In this document: piece by piece, positions 17,506 through 27,916 of the stretch
Position numbering within the stretch: the stretch's first letter is position 1
How the letters are laid out: each line of letters begins with the position of its first letter
Source of the DNA: Gardnerella piotii
Lineage (GTDB): Bacteria > Actinomycetota > Actinomycetes > Actinomycetales > Bifidobacteriaceae
Length of the DNA stretch: 64,000 bases
Assembly: GCF_003397585.1 (NCBI RefSeq)
Contig: NZ_QJUV01000001.1
Coordinates: 62,001-126,000 of the forward strand
Reading direction: 5' to 3'
Program-made: the position numbers and the translations under genes
The notes under the pieces: model-generated
Told to the model about the DNA's origin: nothing
Seen by the model: the letters and a program-made list of their open reading frames with translations, nothing else
Databases searched by the model: none

Positions 17506-19265
17506 GAGGTTTTACCTCCTGAATCATTGCTTGAATCTACAACTCCACTATTATTTCCGTCTTTATTATCTGAATTAGAAATAATACTTTTTGGCTTATT
17601 ACCACGCTTCTCGCTTTCTCGAGCGCGCATTTCTCTTCCAATTAGCCTTGCATGACCTCTTGCTTCTTTAAGACTGCTAAAACTAATACCTTCATCAAGC
17701 TGATCTTGCCAAGACTTATCCAGATTCTTGACTTTAATATTTGTTTCTTCAATCTGGTGCGAAAGCTCTAATCCAAATATGTTAGTAGGAACACCTTGGT
17801 AAATAACTACTTTGCCGTTTCCCTTGCCAATGTAGTATTGCTTTTGAGTCCAAGAATAAACAAGATAAGCTCCACAAGCAACAATCGCACACACAACAAG
17901 CGTTGCAAAAGCAACACCTATTCTCATCCATCTTCTTCTAATTCTATTTGCTTTGTGTGCTTCTGCTTGTTCTCTTTTAACAGCGCGCTGAACATCTGGA
18001 TCCCTAGGATCTGTTGATATTCTACCGTTCTTCTTTTTTACAATAGGAATCTCGTTTGTGTCTGTAGATCTTAATTCCTCTTCGTTTCTTAAATGCGAAG
18101 GCTGCACAAGACGAGTGGTTTCTACAATTTTCTTATCTTTTTCTTCCGATTTTGAATCTGTTTGTATAAGAGCAGCAGCTCTTTGAGCAGGAGAATCCTT
18201 ACCCTCACGCAATGGTGGCGTAGAAGAAACAGCCTTATTAACAATATCTGCTATAGACTCTAAATCTTTGCTTGCAGCACCGCCGATTAATGGCGTTTGA
18301 TGAGGCAAATCAAAAGCATCTGCGTCTAGTGCCAAGGTTGCATCTGCTATAACAGCAGTTGCATTATCAGTACTTCCAGCTTTAAGCGCCATAGAAACAA
18401 GTTTTTGAGCACACTCTTCTTGATTAGATACAGTGCTCATAACTTCTTGAATTGTGGAATCTTCTAACACTCCACACACACCATCCGAGCACAAAAGCCA
18501 GCGATCGGAAGGGTGCGCCTGCCTAATAGCAATATCTGGCCTTGGGTCAATATCAAAATCACCTAAAACGCGCATAACAACATTTCGCTGCGGATGATTT
18601 CTTGCTTCTTCTGGAGTAATGTGACCCGTGTCTATTAAATGTTGAACGTAGCTATGGTCGCAAGTCATTCTTGTAAGATGATTATCTCGCAACAAGTACG
18701 CTCTAGAATCACCCAAATGTGCAAGAACCCAGTAACCATTTACAAGAGATACGGCTGTTACTGTTGTTCCCATGCCAGCAAGTCTGCGTTCTCTTTTGGC
18801 TTTACCAACAATGGCGTCGTGAGCAGCCATAATCGAAGTTTCCATCATTGAAGAAACAGCTTTTACATCGTTTGGCCTTGAATCTTGCTCAATGTGCGCT
18901 AAAGACCTAATTGCGATTGTAGAAGCCGTATCTCCTCCAGCATGACCGCCCATACCGTCGCAAATAGAGGCCAATCTTTCTCCAGCAAACGCAGAATCTT
19001 GATTATTACTTCTAACAGTACCAACGTCGCTAACAGCTGTTGAATACATAAACAACGCTTTATCTATAAAGTATGCCTTATTTAAGTTTTGTTCTTCACT
19101 TTTTGCAGCATTATTTACTGGATTATTATTTACAGCGTCACTACTTACAACGTTTGCAACACTTGCAACGTCACTACTTGAAACGTCATTACTTACAGAA
19201 TCAACTTGATCTTGCTGCTTTTGACTACTTGTTTTATCTTCAATGTTTGAATCGAATTGCGCCAT
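17502..19265 (-). CDS. pstP: PP2C-family protein phosphatase PstP
   Basis: A metal-dependent Ser/Thr phosphatase that reverses the action of the PknA/PknB-type kinases. At 587 residues it is longer than the approximately 500-residue mycobacterial PstP. An N-terminal Ser/Asn/Val-rich low-complexity head (1-65) precedes the PP2C domain (about 73-315). Metal-binding motifs are RSNNQDSAF, CDGMGGHAGGD, HLGDSRAYL, CSDGVCGVL and GSTDNATAVI. A charged linker follows, then a membrane helix (about 450-475) and an extracellular C-terminal domain ending in an Asn/Ser/Gly-rich tail. It is coupled to rodA by a 4-bp overlap. Confidence 0.95.
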   Translation of the reverse strand: MAQFDSNIEDKTSSQKQQDQVDSVSNDVSSSDVASVANVVSSDAVNNNPVNNAAKSEEQNLNKAYFIDKALFMYSTAVSDVGTVRSNNQDSAFAGERLASICDGMGGHAGGDTASTIAIRSLAHIEQDSRPNDVKAVSSMMETSIMAAHDAIVGKAKRERRLAGMGTTVTAVSLVNGYWVLAHLGDSRAYLLRDNHLTRMTCDHSYVQHLIDTGHITPEEARNHPQRNVVMRVLGDFDIDPRPDIAIRQAHPSDRWLLCSDGVCGVLEDSTIQEVMSTVSNQEECAQKLVSMALKAGSTDNATAVIADATLALDADAFDLPHQTPLIGGAASKDLESIADIVNKAVSSTPPLREGKDSPAQRAAALIQTDSKSEEKDKKIVETTRLVQPSHLRNEEELRSTDTNEIPIVKKKNGRISTDPRDPDVQRAVKREQAEAHKANRIRRRWMRIGVAFATLVVCAIVACGAYLVYSWTQKQYYIGKGNGKVVIYQGVPTNIFGLELSHQIEETNIKVKNLDKSWQDQLDEGISFSSLKEARGHARLIGREMRARESEKRGNKPKSIISNSDNKDGNNSGVVDSSNDSGGKTS

Positions 19266-19269
19266 TTAC

Positions 19270-19797
19270 TTACCTCAATTCAAACATTGTTGCTCCGATT
19301 CGCACAGGCTTGCGCGGAGGCAAAACAACAGGTTCATTAACTCTACTATGACCTATCATAGTTCCGTTAGTGCTACCTAAATCTTCAAGAACCCAAGAAT
19401 TTACAGATTGATTAAAATACACGCGCGCGTGATGAGAAGAAACAAACTCGTCATTTAGAACAACCGTATTGTTTGCAGATCTTCCAAGAGTTACGCCAGA
19501 AGGTTCCAATGGGAACGATGAACCAGCTAAAGGACCATCAATAATAACAAGCAAAGTTGGCATCTCAGCTTGATTATTCTTCTCTAAATTAGCAGAAGCA
19601 ATATTGTTATTTCTTAAAGATTCATCATTAGAAGGATTTGACCTACGATGAGACTTATTCTTCCAAGCTTTAGACTTTTTAGGACTAAAAATCTCAATAT
19701 CTTTTCGTAAAGATCGAACAGCAAACCATACGAATACCCACAAAAGTACTAAAAAACTGTACTTAAGTATAGCAAAAGTCAACTCGGTTAATATCAT
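19270..19797 (-). CDS. fhaB: FHA domain protein FhaB (FipA-like)
   Basis: A 175-residue phosphothreonine-binding adaptor. An N-terminal membrane helix (about 5-27) is followed by a basic linker and a C-terminal FHA domain (about 85-172) with the conserved GRSANNTVVLND, VSSHHARVYF and DLGSTNGTMI motifs. The Arg of GRS and the SSHH Ser/His contact phosphothreonine in family members. In mycobacteria FhaB links PknA/PknB phosphorylation to FtsZ and cell-wall enzymes. It lies 33 bp after fhaA and 4 bp before pstP. Confidence 0.93.
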   Translation of the reverse strand: MILTELTFAILKYSFLVLLWVFVWFAVRSLRKDIEIFSPKKSKAWKNKSHRRSNPSNDESLRNNNIASANLEKNNQAEMPTLLVIIDGPLAGSSFPLEPSGVTLGRSANNTVVLNDEFVSSHHARVYFNQSVNSWVLEDLGSTNGTMIGHSRVNEPVVLPPRKPVRIGATMFELR

Positions 19798-19830
19798 GCG
19801 TGTACTCGTATCTCTTTACGTATTCGTCTA

Positions 19831-20523
19831 CTACTCCTGATCTTGATCCGAAGCCCAATAAAGAATACGGGTGCGCCCAATAGTAATAGTGTTTCCATCT
19901 AACAGCGTTGCTGCTGGAGTTTGATGACCTTCAACATAAGTACCATTAGTGGATCCAAGATCCCTAGCAATAACACCATCTGGTGTAACGTCTATTCCAA
20001 GATGTCTACGCGAAATTCCAGGATCATCAATAACAATATCGCAACCAGAACCTCTGCCTAATATTGTGCGATCTTTTGTTAGCAAATACCTATTTCCATT
20101 AATCTCCAGCATTGGATGATTTTCTGACTGCTCTTGAGTTGTTACAGGAACAGCGTTTCCTGGAACAGAATCAGAAGTCAAATTGAAATTACCTTTTGTA
20201 AGATCAGTATCTTCTTCAAAAATAACTGCAACTGGGCCAACAAAAGCATAATGCTGACTTTTTGCATATTGTGTAAGATTATCCGCAAGCTCATTTGCTA
20301 AAGCTTCACTACCAAGCTGATCAAAGTCTGGAGTACTAAGCTTAAAGTGATACTCATTTGGCGCAACCGTACGATCGCGATCAATTGGCATAGACTGGTT
20401 ATCAATTTCTCGCTCTAATGCACTAGAAAGATCAACAGGTTGCAAGTCTTTAGACCCGAATTTTGCGAAGACTCCATTCATTGCACCTTCAACGCTCTTC
20501 TCAAGTCTGTCAAGCACGCTCAT
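19831..20523 (-). CDS. fhaA: FHA domain protein FhaA with DUF3662 domain
   Basis: A 230-residue cytosolic adaptor. The N-terminal DUF3662 domain (about 1-120) begins MSVLDRLEKSVEGAMNGVFAK. The C-terminal FHA domain (about 140-225) has GRGSGCDIVIDDPGISRRHL and DLGSTNGTYV. The linker is much shorter than in mycobacterial FhaA, where the FHA domain binds the phosphorylated pseudokinase part of MviN. The separate pseudokinase gene near 41 kb is the likely partner here, by inference. First gene of the operon, with ribosome-binding site AAAGGG. Confidence 0.94.
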   Translation of the reverse strand: MSVLDRLEKSVEGAMNGVFAKFGSKDLQPVDLSSALEREIDNQSMPIDRDRTVAPNEYHFKLSTPDFDQLGSEALANELADNLTQYAKSQHYAFVGPVAVIFEEDTDLTKGNFNLTSDSVPGNAVPVTTQEQSENHPMLEINGNRYLLTKDRTILGRGSGCDIVIDDPGISRRHLGIDVTPDGVIARDLGSTNGTYVEGHQTPAATLLDGNTITIGRTRILYWASDQDQE

Positions 20524-20547
20524 TGTAAACCCTTTCTACCTTTCCTC

Positions 20548-20577
20548 ATACTACTCGTCACCTCGTACGGTGTACAA
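20548..20577 (-). promoter_or_regulatory. Candidate promoter of the fhaA-to-pknB operon
   Basis: On the minus strand TTGTAC and TAGTAT are separated by 18 bases and lie 25 bases or more upstream of fhaA. This is a reasonable sigma-70-type match, but unproven. Confidence 0.4.
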
Positions 20578-20733
20578 ATCACATCTAAATACCAAACATG
20601 CGTTTGCTAAATTTATTTACATACTTGTTTATATACTACATTTTTACAAAATTATGCAAAATAAACAAATAAAACTTATAAACCAATTTAATATTACAAG
20701 TTTATTATATATTTCTAAGTGTAATCTTTAATT

Positions 20734-21432
20734 ATGAATCAAAAAAATAAGCTTTACGAATTTTTAGAAAAAATAAAGTTCTATATAACTAATAATAAGA
20801 AGTGCTCTACTGTTATACTTCTTGCGATTTTAGTGCCGTTAATTGGAAAACTTTTGCTTGTTAATAGTGCAGAAAGATCTTTTGAAGCAGGAATCGTAGC
20901 ATTTTTCCACAACTATTCTCCGTCTTTTATAATGGCTCTTTCTAAATTGCTTGCAATAGTTTTTTCTACAAAATCATGCATTGTTATACTTTTTATTTTG
21001 GCTGTTATTTCTTATTTTATAAAACGAGATTGGCGCATAACTCTAATACAGCTTGCGACTTGCCTTTTGCCAATGATTTATATCTTTGCTGTTAAATTCA
21101 TAGTTCATAGGCCTAGGCCATTTATTGGTGTAAAAATTAAAGTTCCACCAGATCCAAGTTTTCCAAGCGGTCACACTGCAGCAGCAGTAGCTATTTGTTC
21201 AATGGCTCTTATGATTATTTATATTGCAAATAAGTCTTTCTTAAGGCTTGGATTAATCGTTAGCATTATTATTGTTGCTGTTGTTGCAATTTCTAGACTT
21301 GTTGTTGCAGCACACTTCCCTAGTGATGTTTTAACTTCTGCAATAATGTACCCAATACTTGTTTTGTCTATTCTTAATCTATCTAAAAGTAATAGTTTTA
21401 TTTACAACAAAATATTAAGAAAATTAAAATAA
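20734..21432 (+). CDS. PAP2 superfamily phosphatase
   Basis: A 232-residue membrane phosphatase with the three PAP2 motifs: KFIVHRPRP (121-129), PSGH (144-147) and SRLVVAAHFPSD (187-198). Five to six membrane helices are visible. Likely substrates are lipid phosphates such as undecaprenyl diphosphate or phosphatidic acid, which cannot be decided from sequence. Divergent from fhaA and 49 bp before mscL. It is AT-rich, and the ribosome-binding site is weak. Confidence 0.9.
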   Translation: MNQKNKLYEFLEKIKFYITNNKKCSTVILLAILVPLIGKLLLVNSAERSFEAGIVAFFHNYSPSFIMALSKLLAIVFSTKSCIVILFILAVISYFIKRDWRITLIQLATCLLPMIYIFAVKFIVHRPRPFIGVKIKVPPDPSFPSGHTAAAVAICSMALMIIYIANKSFLRLGLIVSIIIVAVVAISRLVVAAHFPSDVLTSAIMYPILVLSILNLSKSNSFIYNKILRKLK

Positions 21433-21481
21433 TATAGATATCAAATAGACATCAAATATTAAATGACATAAGGAATTTTAT

Positions 21482-21892
21482 ATGTTTAATGGTTTCAAAA
21501 AATTCATTGCAAGAGGTAGCGTAATCGACATGGCGGTTGGTGTTGTTATGGGCAGCGCTGTAACTTCCGTTGTTACTTCGATTGTTAAAAACATTATTAA
21601 TCCACTTATAGCAATAATTTGTGGAAAGCCAGATCTTGATGGTGTTTTAACAATAACAATAAATGGTGCAACAATCTCTTTTGGTGCAGTTATTGGATCA
21701 ATCTTAAACTTCCTTATTGTTGCTGCAGCTGTTTATTTTTGCATTGTTCTTCCTATTAACAAGTTAAGGGAGATTGGTCTTCCTTTCTTGCAATTTGAAA
21801 AAGAAAAGAGTGATGAAGAAAAACGCAAAGATCGCGAAGAAAAAATGATTAAAATTTTGGAAGATATTCGAGATCTATCTTATAAAAAATAG
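21482..21892 (+). CDS. mscL: Large-conductance mechanosensitive channel
   Basis: A pentameric membrane channel that opens under hypo-osmotic stress to release solutes. Its 136 residues are normal length. It begins MFNGFKKFIARGSVIDMAVGVVMG (helix 1), has a periplasmic loop, then a second helix and a charged cytoplasmic C-terminal helix (EKEKSDEEKRKDREEK). The AAGGAA ribosome-binding site precedes the ATG. It probably shares a transcript with the PAP2 gene, and a strong terminator follows. Confidence 0.96.
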   Translation: MFNGFKKFIARGSVIDMAVGVVMGSAVTSVVTSIVKNIINPLIAIICGKPDLDGVLTITINGATISFGAVIGSILNFLIVAAAVYFCIVLPINKLREIGLPFLQFEKEKSDEEKRKDREEKMIKILEDIRDLSYKK

Positions 21893-21930
21893 TTTGTTTA
21901 ATGATTTTTATAAATAATTTTTATAAAAAT

Positions 21931-21970
21931 AATCCCCACTAATCTACTTAAAGTTTAGTGGGGATTAATT
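21931..21970 (+). terminator. Terminator after mscL
   Basis: The stem AATCCCCACTAA...TTAGTGGGGATT is followed by AATTTT. It may also stop convergent transcription from the DUF3566 gene. Confidence 0.9.
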
Positions 21971-22008
21971 TTATGAGATTAAATTATTAATTATACGTGC
22001 TTTTTGCT

Positions 22009-22500
22009 TTAGTCATCACCAAGAGTTAAGTGAATTCCACCAACTAATGATCCAACAACGTTATAAAGCAAAGATCCAATTGCAGATAATAATGTTGCAA
22101 TAACTATTTCTACAACAGAAAAAATTATTACAGCACTTAAAACAGTTGGCAAAGAAAACACGTCTGCAAGGTTAAAACCGTTGCTATCTAAGCCTGTTGA
22201 TGAAACAATCTGTGTTACTTGATCAAAAACACCAATCATGTTTAGAAATAGCCAAACTAATCCCGCTGCAATAACTTGTATTATTCCGCCAGCAACACTT
22301 AGCAAAAATGTTACTTTTGCAACACTCCAAGCATCTACTCTAACTAGGGAAAGACTCATCCTTCTAGCTCTTGGTTGAGTAGATTTTCTAACGCTATACG
22401 CATTAGAAGAAGACGTAGCTGTTGCACCTACTGTTCTTGGAGAACTAGTATTAGATTCTCCACTAACTTTGCTATTGGATGCTTCAAAATCTTCACTCAT
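22009..22500 (-). CDS. DUF3566 transmembrane protein
   Basis: 163 residues. The first 45 residues are Ser/Thr/Asn-rich and polar. Then comes the DUF3566 core ([20 protein letters not shown]) with two membrane helices (about 68-90 and 118-150) and the closing [14 protein letters not shown]. The family is found directly after gyrA in many actinobacteria, and its function is unknown. Here it overlaps the gyrA stop by 8 bp, so the two are translationally coupled. Confidence 0.92.
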   Translation of the reverse strand: MSEDFEASNSKVSGESNTSSPRTVGATATSSSNAYSVRKSTQPRARRMSLSLVRVDAWSVAKVTFLLSVAGGIIQVIAAGLVWLFLNMIGVFDQVTQIVSSTGLDSNGFNLADVFSLPTVLSAVIIFSVVEIVIATLLSAIGSLLYNVVGSLVGGIHLTLGDD

Positions 22501-25129
22501 CTAAGTTCCTTCCAATAGTTTTTTCTGATGATTCTTCATTTTGAGTTTCATCATCATCTCTTTCCTCGTTTCGAGCAATCGAGATGATTTCGTCACCCTT
22601 ATCTGGCTTTGCTAAAGTCACGCCTTGAGTGGTTCTACCTGTGCGCTTAACTTCGTTAACGTCGGAACGAATCACTTTACCAGACTTCATAATTGCCATT
22701 ACTTGATCTGTTTCTTCAACAATCAAAGCACCAACCAAAGAACCGCGGCCTTCTGTAAGCTGTACCGCTTTAACACCGTAGCCGTTTCTTCCTTGCAAAC
22801 GATACTCTTCAATAGCTGTACGCTTAGCAAATCCTTCGTTTGTAACAACAAGAAGATCTTTGCTTGTATCTACCGACACAACATCCATATCCAGCAGTTC
22901 GTCGCCTTCTCTAAATCTCATGCCTTGAACGCCTGCAGTTTGACGGCCCATTGGTCGAAGTTGCTCATCATCTGCTCTAAACTTAAGGCTCATACCAAGT
23001 TTAGAAACAAGAATAATGTCATCTTCTGGGTTGCACAAAGCTGCACCAATCAGCTCGTCTGTTGGCTCCCCAGTTTCTTCGTTTGCCATTAGTCGAACAG
23101 CAATCAAGCCACCTTGACGTGGAGAATCATATTCTTGCAAAGCAGTTTTCTTAACTTTTCCAGAACGAGTTGCCAATACCAAATACTTTGCTACATCATA
23201 ATTTTGAATTGACAATACCGCTTGAATTGTTTCTCCAGGAGTAAATTGAAGAAGATTTGCAACATGCTGACCTTTAGAATCTCTTGATCCTTCTGGAAGC
23301 TCATATGCTTTAATACGGTAAACGCGTCCGCGATTAGTGAAGAACAAAAGCCAATTGTGAGTAGATGTTAAGAAGAAGTGATCTACAACATCATCTTCAC
23401 GAAGCTTTGCGCCCTTAATACCCTTACCTCCACGGTGTTGTGCGCGATACTCGTCTGCTTTTGTGCGCTTAATATAGCCTGCGCGAGTAACTGTTACAAC
23501 AACGTTTTCTTCGGCAATAAGATCTTCAACGTTCATTTCTCCCGAGAATGGAAGAATCTTAGTTCTGCGCTCATCGCCATATTTTGCTACGATTTCGTCA
23601 AGCTCATCGCCAACAATCTTGCGCTGACGTTCTGGGCTTGCAAGAATATCGTTATAATCTTCAATCTTGCGCATTAATTCTTCATGCTCGTCGAGAATCT
23701 TTTGACGTTCCAAAGCTGCAAGTCTACGAAGTTGCATTGCAAGAATAGCATCTGCTTGAACTTCATCAACGTCAAGCAAATTCATCAAACCAGTGCGAGC
23801 TGTTTCAACATCTTTAGAAGATCTGATTAATGCAACAACTTCGTCAATCATATCCAAAGCTTTTAAGTAGCCTTGCAAAATATGATCTCGCTCTTCGGCC
23901 TCGCGCTTTAAGTAGCGTGTACGCCTATCAATAACTTCAAGCTGATGACTTACCCAATGACGAATAAACGCATCCAAGCTCAAAGTTCTAGGAACACCAT
24001 CAACAAGCGCAAGCATATTAGCGCCGAAAGTTTGTTGCAATTGCGAATGCTTATACAAGTTGTTCAAAACAACTTTTGGAACAGCATCTCGCTTAAGAAC
24101 AAGAACCAAACGCTGACCAGTACGGCCAGACGTTTCATCGCGCATATCTGCAATGCCTTGAATCTTTCCATCTCGCACAGCTTCCCTAATAGAGGCAGCT
24201 AAACGATCAGGATTAACTTGGTATGGAAGCTCAGTAACAACCAAGCACATACGTCCCTTAATTTCCTCTGTATTAACAACAGCGCGCATTGTAATTAAGC
24301 CGCGACCCGTACGGTACGCTTGCTCAATTCCCTTGTGACCTAAGATTGTTGCTCCAGTAGGAAAATCAGGTCCTTTAATTCGCTGAATTAAAGCTTCTAG
24401 AAGCTCGGAATTACTGGCATCTGGGTGATCTAAAGCCCAATGTACGCCATCGGCAACCTCACGCATATTATGAGGTGGAATATTTGTTGCCATACCAACA
24501 GCAATACCTGCAGAACCATTAACTAAAAGATTCGGGAAACGAGATGGCAAAACTGTTGGCTCTTGAGTTTTACCATCGTAGTTTGGCAAGAAATCAACAG
24601 TATCTTTGTCAATATCTCGAACCATTTCCATAGCAAGAGGAGCCATACGGCATTCTGTATAACGCATTGCTGCTGCAGGATCGTCACCTGGGGAACCAAA
24701 GTTTCCTTGGCCATCAACAAGCATGTATCGCATTGACCAAGATTGAGCCATACGAACCAAAGTGTCGTAAATAGCAGAATCACCATGAGGGTGGTACTTA
24801 CCCATAACATCGCCAACAACACGAGAGCACTTGTTGTACCCTCGATCTGGCCTATATCCACCATCATACATAGCGTAAATAACGCGACGATGCACTGGTT
24901 TTAAGCCATCTCGAACATCTGGCAAAGCTCGCTCAACAATAACAGAAAGCGCATAAGCAAGGTAGGATTCGCGCATTTCTTGTTGCAAATCCATGTGCTT
25001 TACGCGAGCACCTTTCATTAAGCCATAATCAGTACTATCTGCTTCTTGTGGGCTTTGTGGTTCCATTGAACCATCAGGCAACTGATCTGGCTCTTCGCTA
25101 TTATTAGCGGCATTTATTTCGTCTACCAC
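22493..25129 (-). CDS. gyrA: DNA gyrase subunit A
   Basis: The breakage-reunion subunit of gyrase, which introduces negative supercoils with GyrB. Its 878 residues are typical. The catalytic tyrosine is Tyr157 (MRYTECRM). The quinolone-determining region reads [14 protein letters not shown], with Ser118 and Asp122 at the usual resistance positions, i.e. the susceptible-type residues. The C-terminal beta-pinwheel DNA-wrapping domain has a GyrA-box-like QRRGGKG-type sequence ([10 protein letters not shown]). It lies 69 bp after gyrB. Confidence 0.98.
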   Translation of the reverse strand: MVDEINAANNSEEPDQLPDGSMEPQSPQEADSTDYGLMKGARVKHMDLQQEMRESYLAYALSVIVERALPDVRDGLKPVHRRVIYAMYDGGYRPDRGYNKCSRVVGDVMGKYHPHGDSAIYDTLVRMAQSWSMRYMLVDGQGNFGSPGDDPAAAMRYTECRMAPLAMEMVRDIDKDTVDFLPNYDGKTQEPTVLPSRFPNLLVNGSAGIAVGMATNIPPHNMREVADGVHWALDHPDASNSELLEALIQRIKGPDFPTGATILGHKGIEQAYRTGRGLITMRAVVNTEEIKGRMCLVVTELPYQVNPDRLAASIREAVRDGKIQGIADMRDETSGRTGQRLVLVLKRDAVPKVVLNNLYKHSQLQQTFGANMLALVDGVPRTLSLDAFIRHWVSHQLEVIDRRTRYLKREAEERDHILQGYLKALDMIDEVVALIRSSKDVETARTGLMNLLDVDEVQADAILAMQLRRLAALERQKILDEHEELMRKIEDYNDILASPERQRKIVGDELDEIVAKYGDERRTKILPFSGEMNVEDLIAEENVVVTVTRAGYIKRTKADEYRAQHRGGKGIKGAKLREDDVVDHFFLTSTHNWLLFFTNRGRVYRIKAYELPEGSRDSKGQHVANLLQFTPGETIQAVLSIQNYDVAKYLVLATRSGKVKKTALQEYDSPRQGGLIAVRLMANEETGEPTDELIGAALCNPEDDIILVSKLGMSLKFRADDEQLRPMGRQTAGVQGMRFREGDELLDMDVVSVDTSKDLLVVTNEGFAKRTAIEEYRLQGRNGYGVKAVQLTEGRGSLVGALIVEETDQVMAIMKSGKVIRSDVNEVKRTGRTTQGVTLAKPDKGDEIISIARNEERDDDETQNEESSEKTIGRNLDE

Positions 25130-25198
25130 TGTAATTCCTTTTTATTTAGCTTTAAGTTTATTTGCTTTAAATGCTTTTATTGACAATTTTTTGACTTT

Positions 25199-27274
25199 TT
25201 AAGCGTCAATAAATCTTGCATCGTGAGCATTACGTTGAATAAAGAGCCTACGAGGTTCCACTTCGTCTCCCATAAGCATTGAGAACGTTTCATCAGCTCG
25301 AGCAGCATCTTCAATATGAATTTGCTTTAAGATTCTGTGCTCAGGATCCATTGTTGTTTCCCACAATTCCTGATAGCTCATCTCACCCAAACCCTTGTAT
25401 CGCTGAATGCCTTCGCCTTTAGGAAGTTGTCTGCCTGCAGCTTTACCTTCTGCAAGAACTCTGTCTCGTTCTGCATCCGTATAAACAAAGTCATGCGCAC
25501 CCTTGCTCCACTTCAAACGATAAAGCGGAGGCATTGCAACGTAAACGTAGCCTGCTGTAATCATTGGTCGCATATAGCGGAAGAACAGTGTTAAATTCAA
25601 TGTTGCAATATGAGCACCATCAACATCAGCATCAGCCATAATAATGACTTTGTGATATCTAACTTTGCTTAAGTCGAAGTCTTCACCATAACCGCCACCA
25701 ACAGCAGTGATTAAGGACTCAATAGTTTCCGACTTCATCATTCTGTCGATTGATGCGCGCTCAGTATTCAAAATCTTACCGCGCAATGGCAAAATTGCTT
25801 GAGTAATAGGGTCTCGTCCTTGAATTGCGGAGCCACCTGCGGAATCGCCCTCCACTATAAACAGCTCGCATTCTTCTGGATTATTAGACTGGCAATCCTT
25901 CAATTTATCTGGCATTCCAGCAGTTTCAAAAATCGACTTTCTACGCGTATTTTCGCGAGCTTTCTTAGCTGCAAGACGCGCACGCGATGCTTCAATTGCT
26001 TTTTGAATAATGTTCTTTGCTTCACTTGGATGAGCGTCGAACCAATCTCCAAGCTTTTCGGTCATAACTCGCTGAACAAAAGTCTTAGCTTCGGAATTAC
26101 CAAGCTTTGTTTTAGTCTGACCTTCAAACTGTGGAGTTGTAAGCTTTACGGAAACAACTGCTGTTAAGCCTTCTCGAACATCATCACCAGAAAGATTAGT
26201 ATCTTTTTCTTTTAATATGTTCTTTTCTCGAGCATAACGATTTACAAGAGATGTAAGCGCAGCACGGAATCCTTCTTCGTGAGTTCCACCTTCTGTAGTA
26301 GAAATCGTGTTTGCAAAAGTATGCACCGCTTCCGAATATGCAACAGTCCATTGCATAGCGATTTCTGCAGAAATACCAATCTCAAGATCTTCTGCCTCAA
26401 AATCAATAACATCTGGCTCTACAGGAACAGCTTTACGCGATTTAACCAAGTAGTCAACATAATCTTTAATTCCATGATCATACTTGTAGCTAACGCTTTG
26501 ATGCTTTTCTTCGCTAATTGATTCATTTTCTCCAGTGACTTCGTCCCCTGCTTCATCTGGTTTACGCAAATCAGTTAGAGAAATCTTCAATCCCTTGTTA
26601 AGAAAAGCCATTTGCTGGAATCTAGATCGCAAAGTTTCAAAATCGTACGTAGTTGTTTCAAAAATTGCGCCATCTGGCCAGAACGTTACAGAAGTTCCCG
26701 TAGATTCACCATCTTCCATTGGCTGACCTTTTTTAAGAGGAGCAGTTGGATGTTGATCTACATACGTTTGAGTCCAATGGAATCCTTGACGACGAACTTC
26801 AATTTCTACACGCGTAGAAAGAGCATTAACAACAGATATACCAACGCCGTGCAAGCCGCCAGAAACAGCGTATCCGCCGCCGCCAAACTTTCCGCCAGCG
26901 TGAAGCTTAGTCATAACTGTTTCAACACCAGAAACGCCTTCGCCTGGCACTTCGTCAACTGGAATACCACGTCCATCGTCCACAACTTTTATTGCATTGT
27001 CTGGCAAAATTGTCACTTCAATGTGAGAAGCATAACCAGCCAAAGCTTCATCAACCGAATTATCTACAATCTCGTATACAAGATGATGCAATCCTCTAGG
27101 GCCAGTTGAACCAATATACATACCTGGCCTAATTCGAACTGCTTCCAATCCTTCTAGAACTCGAAGATCACTAGCATCATAATGTTCAGGAGAAAGTGAA
27201 TCATCTAGCTGAGCATCATCTAGTTTATGTTCTTCAACAGAATTTTCCATTGAATTATCTTCAGTGTTTAACAC
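25199..27274 (-). CDS. gyrB: DNA gyrase subunit B
   Basis: The ATPase subunit of gyrase, 691 residues. The GHKL ATPase domain has EIVDNSVDEALAGY, DDGRGIPVDEVPGEG and GGLHGVGISVVNALS. The TOPRIM domain has EGDSAGGSA and the DADVDGAHI metal site, and the C-terminus has YKGLGEMSYQELWETTMDP. The start is a GTG at 27274 preceded by GGAAGGGA at good spacing. An ATG eight codons later is an alternative. The 150-bp upstream gap, which also separates it from the DUF721 gene, probably carries its promoter. Confidence 0.98.
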   Translation of the reverse strand: MLNTEDNSMENSVEEHKLDDAQLDDSLSPEHYDASDLRVLEGLEAVRIRPGMYIGSTGPRGLHHLVYEIVDNSVDEALAGYASHIEVTILPDNAIKVVDDGRGIPVDEVPGEGVSGVETVMTKLHAGGKFGGGGYAVSGGLHGVGISVVNALSTRVEIEVRRQGFHWTQTYVDQHPTAPLKKGQPMEDGESTGTSVTFWPDGAIFETTTYDFETLRSRFQQMAFLNKGLKISLTDLRKPDEAGDEVTGENESISEEKHQSVSYKYDHGIKDYVDYLVKSRKAVPVEPDVIDFEAEDLEIGISAEIAMQWTVAYSEAVHTFANTISTTEGGTHEEGFRAALTSLVNRYAREKNILKEKDTNLSGDDVREGLTAVVSVKLTTPQFEGQTKTKLGNSEAKTFVQRVMTEKLGDWFDAHPSEAKNIIQKAIEASRARLAAKKARENTRRKSIFETAGMPDKLKDCQSNNPEECELFIVEGDSAGGSAIQGRDPITQAILPLRGKILNTERASIDRMMKSETIESLITAVGGGYGEDFDLSKVRYHKVIIMADADVDGAHIATLNLTLFFRYMRPMITAGYVYVAMPPLYRLKWSKGAHDFVYTDAERDRVLAEGKAAGRQLPKGEGIQRYKGLGEMSYQELWETTMDPEHRILKQIHIEDAARADETFSMLMGDEVEPRRLFIQRNAHDARFIDA

Positions 27275-27424
27275 TTTAGATCCCTTCCCGTATTACCTCA
27301 TGCCAAGAGGCATTTACGAGGTCGATACACGCTAGAAAGCACAAAAAAGGGTCTTCTAGCGATTTAACTATATTACATAACATTCTACACATGCATAATG
27401 ACCGCTCTTTATTAAGAGCCATTA

Positions 27425-27916
27425 TTAGTGATTATTAATATTAAACCTACTGTTTATTGATTTTTTGCCTGTTTTTTGCAAAGATGGGCCAACTATTTTG
27501 ACTTCTTTAATATTAATATTCTTAGAATATTCAAATATTTTTTTCTCAAGCATAGGCTTGCAATAGATAAGTTGCGTATACCAAACATTTGATTTTGTTC
27601 TAACAATTAAAACGCCATCTTTTATTTTGTCTATATAACAATTCAATGATGCGCTTTTTCCAACTATTTTCCACCAATCTTCGCGCATTTTTGCTATAGA
27701 AAGTTGCTCATTCCAATTGTTTTGATTAGCAAAATTTGCAAGTAAAGAATAAAGATTTTGTGGATCTCTACCAGGTTTTCCAAAACTTTCTAAAGCTTTA
27801 TAAGCATTCTGTTCATTAACTACCTTTTTTATTGCTTTCTTTTTAATAGGCGTAAAAATTAGTTCTGGAAGCTTTCTTGTATCTAATTTTAGTATTTTAT
27901 TTACGGGAATTTTCAT
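27425..27916 (-). CDS. DUF721/DciA family protein
   Basis: 163 residues. The central stretch (NWNEQLSIAKMREDWWKIVGKSAS, written here only in outline) and the later KDGVLIVRTKSNVWYTQLIY block match the DUF721 family. In many bacteria lacking DnaC/DnaI, a member called DciA loads or assists the replicative helicase DnaB. The gene follows recF with an ATGA overlap, the usual actinobacterial location. The function as helicase loader is inferred from the family, not visible here. Confidence 0.85.
   Translation of the reverse strand: MKIPVNKILKLDTRKLPELIFTPIKKKAIKKVVNEQNAYKALESFGKPGRDPQNLYSLLANFANQNNWNEQLSIAKMREDWWKIVGKSASLNCYIDKIKDGVLIVRTKSNVWYTQLIYCKPMLEKKIFEYSKNINIKEVKIVGPSLQKTGKKSINSRFNINNH

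Noticed and set aside
27275-27424. Gap between gyrB and the DUF721 gene as a hidden small gene or RNA
   Set aside because: Only AT-rich sequence and weak hairpins are visible. It probably holds only the gyrB promoter.
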